From the NCBI GenBank assembly GCA_016868295.1, contig VGHJ01000021.1, positions 1-38,258 of the forward strand: a stretch of 38,258 nt of DNA. The letters run 5' to 3'. Positions 36,785 to 38,258 of this stretch are shown here, piece after piece; the stretch's first letter is position 1, and every line of letters begins with the position of its first letter. Made by a program: the position numbers and the translations under genes. The notes under the pieces are model-generated. The model was not told where the DNA came from and made no database searches. It saw nothing but the letters and a program-made list of their open reading frames with translations. This stretch comes from Betaproteobacteria bacterium. GTDB lineage: Bacteria > Pseudomonadota > Gammaproteobacteria > Burkholderiales > Rhodocyclaceae.

Positions 36785-36811
36785 GCAGGCGCGCGGGAAA
36801 AAGCTCGAGCG

Positions 36812-36840
36812 AGTGTAGCAAAAAACCCGACCAGACCCAA
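36812..36840 (-). promoter_or_regulatory. Candidate promoter of M23 peptidase-anmK
   Basis: Minus strand TTGGGT (36840-36835), 17-bp spacer with a T run, TACACT (36817-36812); start near 36805, leader about 20 nt. Confidence 0.5.
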
Positions 36841-36856
36841 CCCGGGGCAATTCACC

Positions 36857-38062
36857 ATGACGGACGTCCAGAAAGCTCTTTCCCTCATCAAACGCGGCGC
36901 GGACGAGCTGCTCATCGAGGCCGAGCTGATCGACAAGCTCAAGTCCGGCCGCCCCCTGCGCGTCAAGGCGGGCTTCGATCCCACGGCGCCGGACCTGCAT
37001 CTCGGCCACACCGTGCTCATCAACAAGCTGCGCCACTTCCAGGAACTCGGCCACCATGTCATGTTCCTCATCGGCGACTTCACCGGCATGATCGGCGACC
37101 CGACCGGGCGCAACGCCACCCGCCCGCCGCTCTCGCGCGAGCAGATCCTGGACAACGCCAAGACCTACCGGGAGCAGGTGTTCAAGATCCTCGACCCGGA
37201 GAAGACCGAGGTCTGCTTCAACTCGACGTGGTTCGAGCCGATCGGCGCGGCCGGCATGATCAAGCTGGCCGCCTTGCACACCGTGGCGCGCATGCTGGAG
37301 CGCGACGATTTCGCCAAGCGCTACGCGAACAATCAGCCCATCGCCATCCATGAGTTCCTCTATCCGCTTTGCCAGGGCTACGACTCCGTGGCGATGCGCG
37401 CGGATGTCGAACTGGGCGGCACCGACCAGAAGTTCAACCTGCTGGTCGGGCGCGAACTGCAGAAGCATTACGGGCAGGCGCCGCAGTGCATCCTGACCAT
37501 GCCTCTCCTGGAAGGGCTGGACGGCGTCAACAAGATGTCCAAGTCCTATGGCAACTATGTCGGCATCAACGAGCCGCCGCGCGAGATCTTCGGCAAGCTG
37601 ATGTCGGTCTCGGACGAGCTGATGTGGCGCTACTACGAACTGCTGTCCTTCCGCTCGAACGAGGAGATCGCGCAGTTCAGGAAGGAAGTCGGCGAGGGGC
37701 GCAACCCGCGCGACATCAAGGTCCTGCTGGCCCAGGAAATCGTCGCGCGTTTCCATTCGCGCAAGGATGCGGAAGAGGCCCTGGCGGATTTCGAGGCGCG
37801 CTTCAGGCAGGGCGCCATTCCTGACGACATCGAGCAAACCGCCATCGAATGCGGTCCAGAGGGCATGCCGATCGCGCAGGTGCTCAAGCAGGCCGGGCTG
37901 ACTGCCAGCACGTCGGAGGCCTTGCGCATGATCGAGCAGGGCGGCGTCAGATTGGACAGCGAAAAACTCTCCGATCGCGCCCTGGTTTTGAAGGCCGGCA
38001 GCAGCGTCGTTTTGCAGGTCGGCAAGCGCAAGTTCGCGCGGGTCGAACTGCGCCCGAAATAA
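36857..38062 (+). CDS. tyrS: Tyrosyl-tRNA synthetase (TyrRZ-type)
   Basis: 401-residue class Ic synthetase. HIGH-type motif HLGHT (48-52) and KMSKS (226-230) in NKMSKSYGN are both intact. [31 protein letters not shown] (two blocks) and [28 protein letters not shown] match the tyrosine pocket. The C-terminal S4 RNA-binding domain is at about 335-401 ([18 protein letters not shown]). It immediately precedes an rRNA operon promoter, a frequent arrangement in betaproteobacteria. Confidence 0.97.
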   Translation: MTDVQKALSLIKRGADELLIEAELIDKLKSGRPLRVKAGFDPTAPDLHLGHTVLINKLRHFQELGHHVMFLIGDFTGMIGDPTGRNATRPPLSREQILDNAKTYREQVFKILDPEKTEVCFNSTWFEPIGAAGMIKLAALHTVARMLERDDFAKRYANNQPIAIHEFLYPLCQGYDSVAMRADVELGGTDQKFNLLVGRELQKHYGQAPQCILTMPLLEGLDGVNKMSKSYGNYVGINEPPREIFGKLMSVSDELMWRYYELLSFRSNEEIAQFRKEVGEGRNPRDIKVLLAQEIVARFHSRKDAEEALADFEARFRQGAIPDDIEQTAIECGPEGMPIAQVLKQAGLTASTSEALRMIEQGGVRLDSEKLSDRALVLKAGSSVVLQVGKRKFARVELRPK

Positions 38063-38075
38063 TTCCCAGAAACTG

Positions 38076-38103
38076 TTGACCGGCGCTTGTCCGTCTGTAT
38101 AAT
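38076..38103 (+). promoter_or_regulatory. rRNA operon promoter
   Basis: TTGACC (38076-38081), 16-bp spacer, perfect TATAAT (38098-38103), followed by the GC-rich discriminator GCGCGG typical of stringently controlled stable-RNA promoters. It resembles the rplM promoter start region (GCGCGGCTTTCCG in both). Confidence 0.85.
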
Positions 38104-38130
38104 GCGCGGCTTTCCGCTGCTCTGCAGCAT

Positions 38131-38170
38131 TGTTCTTTAACAACTGAACAGCCGATAGGTGTGGGCGCTT
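38131..38170 (+). promoter_or_regulatory. rRNA leader antitermination site (boxA and boxC)
   Basis: TGTTCTTTAACAA (38131-38143) differs by one base from the boxA TGCTCTTTAACAA bound by NusB-S10. GTGTGGGCGCTT (about 38159-38170) matches the boxC element seen in E. coli rrn leaders. The remaining 88 bases to the edge are rRNA leader; the 16S gene itself is outside the window. Confidence 0.88.
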
Positions 38171-38258
38171 GGTGAGTTGGGCGCATGGTTTTTTGTCATG
38201 CGGATCGATGATATTGAGTGCTCATACTGTAAGAAGTGAAGTTTCAGCTTGGAAAGAA

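Noticed and set aside
35456-38143. Very long minus-strand open frame running from the M23 peptidase through the whole antisense of tyrS
   Set aside because: Only the last 442 codons resemble a protein family. The rest is the reverse complement of an intact tyrS in a high-GC genome, where stop codons are rare.
38171-38258. Start of 16S rRNA at the right edge
   Set aside because: The AGAGTTTGATC start of 16S is not reached; the sequence is leader only.

Overview
The window looks like a chromosomal segment of a high-GC betaproteobacterium, most likely from the Rhodocyclales (Azoarcus/Thauera/Azospira-like). The evidence is gene order and protein style, not a database search. The block rplM-rpsI-argC-DUF6776-bactofilin-erpA-anmK-M23 peptidase-tyrS-rRNA leader is a typical betaproteobacterial arrangement. 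So are DUF502/aspS/nudB, ccsA/CNNM transporter/pilB-pilC-pilD, and two-haem cytochrome c4 beside engB-hemB. Almost all of the sequence is housekeeping chromosome, with a few eroded or inserted spots.

Layout. 1-127 is the end of an IS21-family insertion sequence that cuts into the MSHA-type pilus secretin gene mshL; mshM and mshN follow. comF (-) faces bioB-bioC (+), for competence/phosphoribosyltransferase and biotin synthesis. 5091-7944 (-) is an ECF sigma factor/anti-sigma/msrP/msrQ operon for periplasmic methionine sulfoxide repair. Cytochrome c4 (-) diverges from engB (+), then a strongly structured intergenic RNA candidate precedes hemB (+). argB-HAD nucleotidase-slmA (-) and hsp20 (-, with a sigma32-like promoter) come next, then a small cysteine-rich CWC gene (+). 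13550-14828 (-) is a tightly overlapped secreted guanyl-RNase/barstar/nudB operon. It is followed by a broken response-regulator remnant, a CTTGGTG inverted-repeat element, and aspS/DUF502/fmdB (-).

18219-23421 (-) carries the type IV pilus assembly set pilB-pilC-pilD, behind ccsA and a decapitated CNNM/CorC-type transporter; pilC has a one-base frameshift at a G run. ffh (+) is convergent with a lytic transglycosylase/proS pair (-). rppH, a CBS-domain protein, a CNP1-like protein and coq7 (+) meet osmC (-).

The 0.5 kb gap 30238-30733 is the most interesting non-coding stretch. It holds a complete small-RNA transcription unit: a promoter with a 14-bp palindromic operator in its spacer, about 96 nt of RNA with a CU-rich anti-Shine-Dalgarno loop, and a strong intrinsic terminator. 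The rplM promoter follows. The window ends in an rRNA operon promoter and boxA leader, so a 16S rRNA gene should begin just beyond the right edge.

Best leads: (1) the anti-SD sRNA with a PsrA-like operator upstream of rplM; (2) the structured, GGA-rich RNA between engB and hemB; (3) the sigma/anti-sigma-msrPQ operon; (4) the secreted RNase/barstar pair coupled to nudB; (5) several decay events (mshL, pilC, CNNM transporter, response regulator) around pilus loci.
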